In this document: in pieces, positions 32,379-32,521 of the stretch
Layout of the letters: each line of letters opens with the position of its first letter
Position numbering within the stretch: the first letter of the stretch is position 1
Source of the DNA: Ignatzschineria sp.
GTDB lineage: Bacteria; Pseudomonadota; Gammaproteobacteria; Cardiobacteriales; Wohlfahrtiimonadaceae
Assembly (NCBI GenBank): GCA_030151245.1
Contig: JASLEF010000192.1
Location: 1-32,521 of the forward strand
Direction of reading: 5' to 3'
DNA length: 32,521 bases
Position numbers and translations under genes: made by a program
The notes under the pieces: model-generated
What the model was told of the DNA's origin: nothing
Databases searched by the model: none
Seen by the model: the letters and a program-made list of their open reading frames with translations, nothing else

Positions 32379-32521
32379 TTATGGGTAGGAACAGATGAGT
32401 TCAATAAAAAAGGCAGCGCCTATTGGGGTTATTTCATCATTAAAGTCATAATGGCTATTATGAAGACCGATGGATTGATTCTCTTGTGTGCCATTTCCTA
32501 AGAACAGATAGCATCCCGGGA
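32379..32521 (-). CDS. M20 family amidohydrolase, C-terminal end (partial)
   Basis: The last 46 codons of a gene running off the window's right edge. The readable C-terminus contains PGCYLFLGNG, then GLHNSHYDFNDE and ITPIGAAFFIELI, the conserved end of M20 metallopeptidases of the hippurate hydrolase/AbgA/AbgB type; the His in LHN is a metal ligand or lies beside one in this family. It lies upstream of the AbgT transporter on the same strand, consistent with cleavage of an imported N-acyl or p-aminobenzoyl amino acid. Confidence 0.88.
   Translation of the reverse strand, partial: PGCYLFLGNGTQENQSIGLHNSHYDFNDEITPIGAAFFIELICSYP

Overview
The window reads as chromosomal DNA of an AT-rich gammaproteobacterium. 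FolK, RdgB, AroA, TruC, YhhQ, TrpE and PoxB resemble gammaproteobacterial forms. The genus is inference: a Cardiobacteriales-like organism (Ignatzschineria or Wohlfahrtiimonas type) would fit the base composition and gene mix, but no marker here settles it. I see no rRNA, tRNA, CRISPR array, phage or intact insertion sequence.

Layout. 1-4.6 kb: a cold-shock protein (minus), folK, rdgB, brnQ and an orphan amino-acid-binding protein, with intergenic spaces rich in DnaA-box-like TTATCCACA sites. 4.7-7.6 kb: aroA behind a possible leader peptide and terminator, then a lone GspG-type pseudopilin and truC. 7.6-11.2 kb (minus): a large Sel1-repeat protein built of three homologous modules, and an MFS transporter. 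11.3-12.9 kb: a queuosine locus, with a promoter, a preQ1-I riboswitch, queF, a 131-bp inverted-repeat element and the precursor transporter yhhQ. 12.9-17.6 kb: a long regulatory gap with palindromes, then prpB, prpC and prpD (methylcitrate cycle). 17.8-19.7 kb (minus): pyrF-pyrE and a DUF1622 membrane protein behind a leader-peptide attenuator; pyrFE look Firmicutes-like. 19.7-23.4 kb: a Fur-box-preceded siderophore-binding protein, overlapping hairpins, a classical trp leader/attenuator and trpE. 23.6-26.5 kb: a BASS-family transporter and the NAD(P)H-hydrate repair enzyme nnr. 26.8-30.4 kb: two tandem poxB-like pyruvate oxidase genes, each followed by a terminator. 30.5-32.5 kb (minus): an AbgT transporter and the end of an M20 amidohydrolase.

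Biosynthetic genes are controlled largely by RNA: a preQ1 riboswitch, a trp attenuator, a pyr attenuator whose leader stop codon lies in the terminator loop, and a possible aroA leader of the same design. The most unusual global signal is a family of 12 exact TTATCCACA sites, four sharing a 14-base extension. Six of the twelve lie in intergenic DNA between 1.7 and 4.9 kb, one lies in the gap at 19.7 kb, two lie inside truC, and two lie inside an extra linker of TrpE. No wholly new enzymatic system is evident; the best candidates for something undescribed are this repeat family, the pyrFE leader and the palindromes ahead of prpB.
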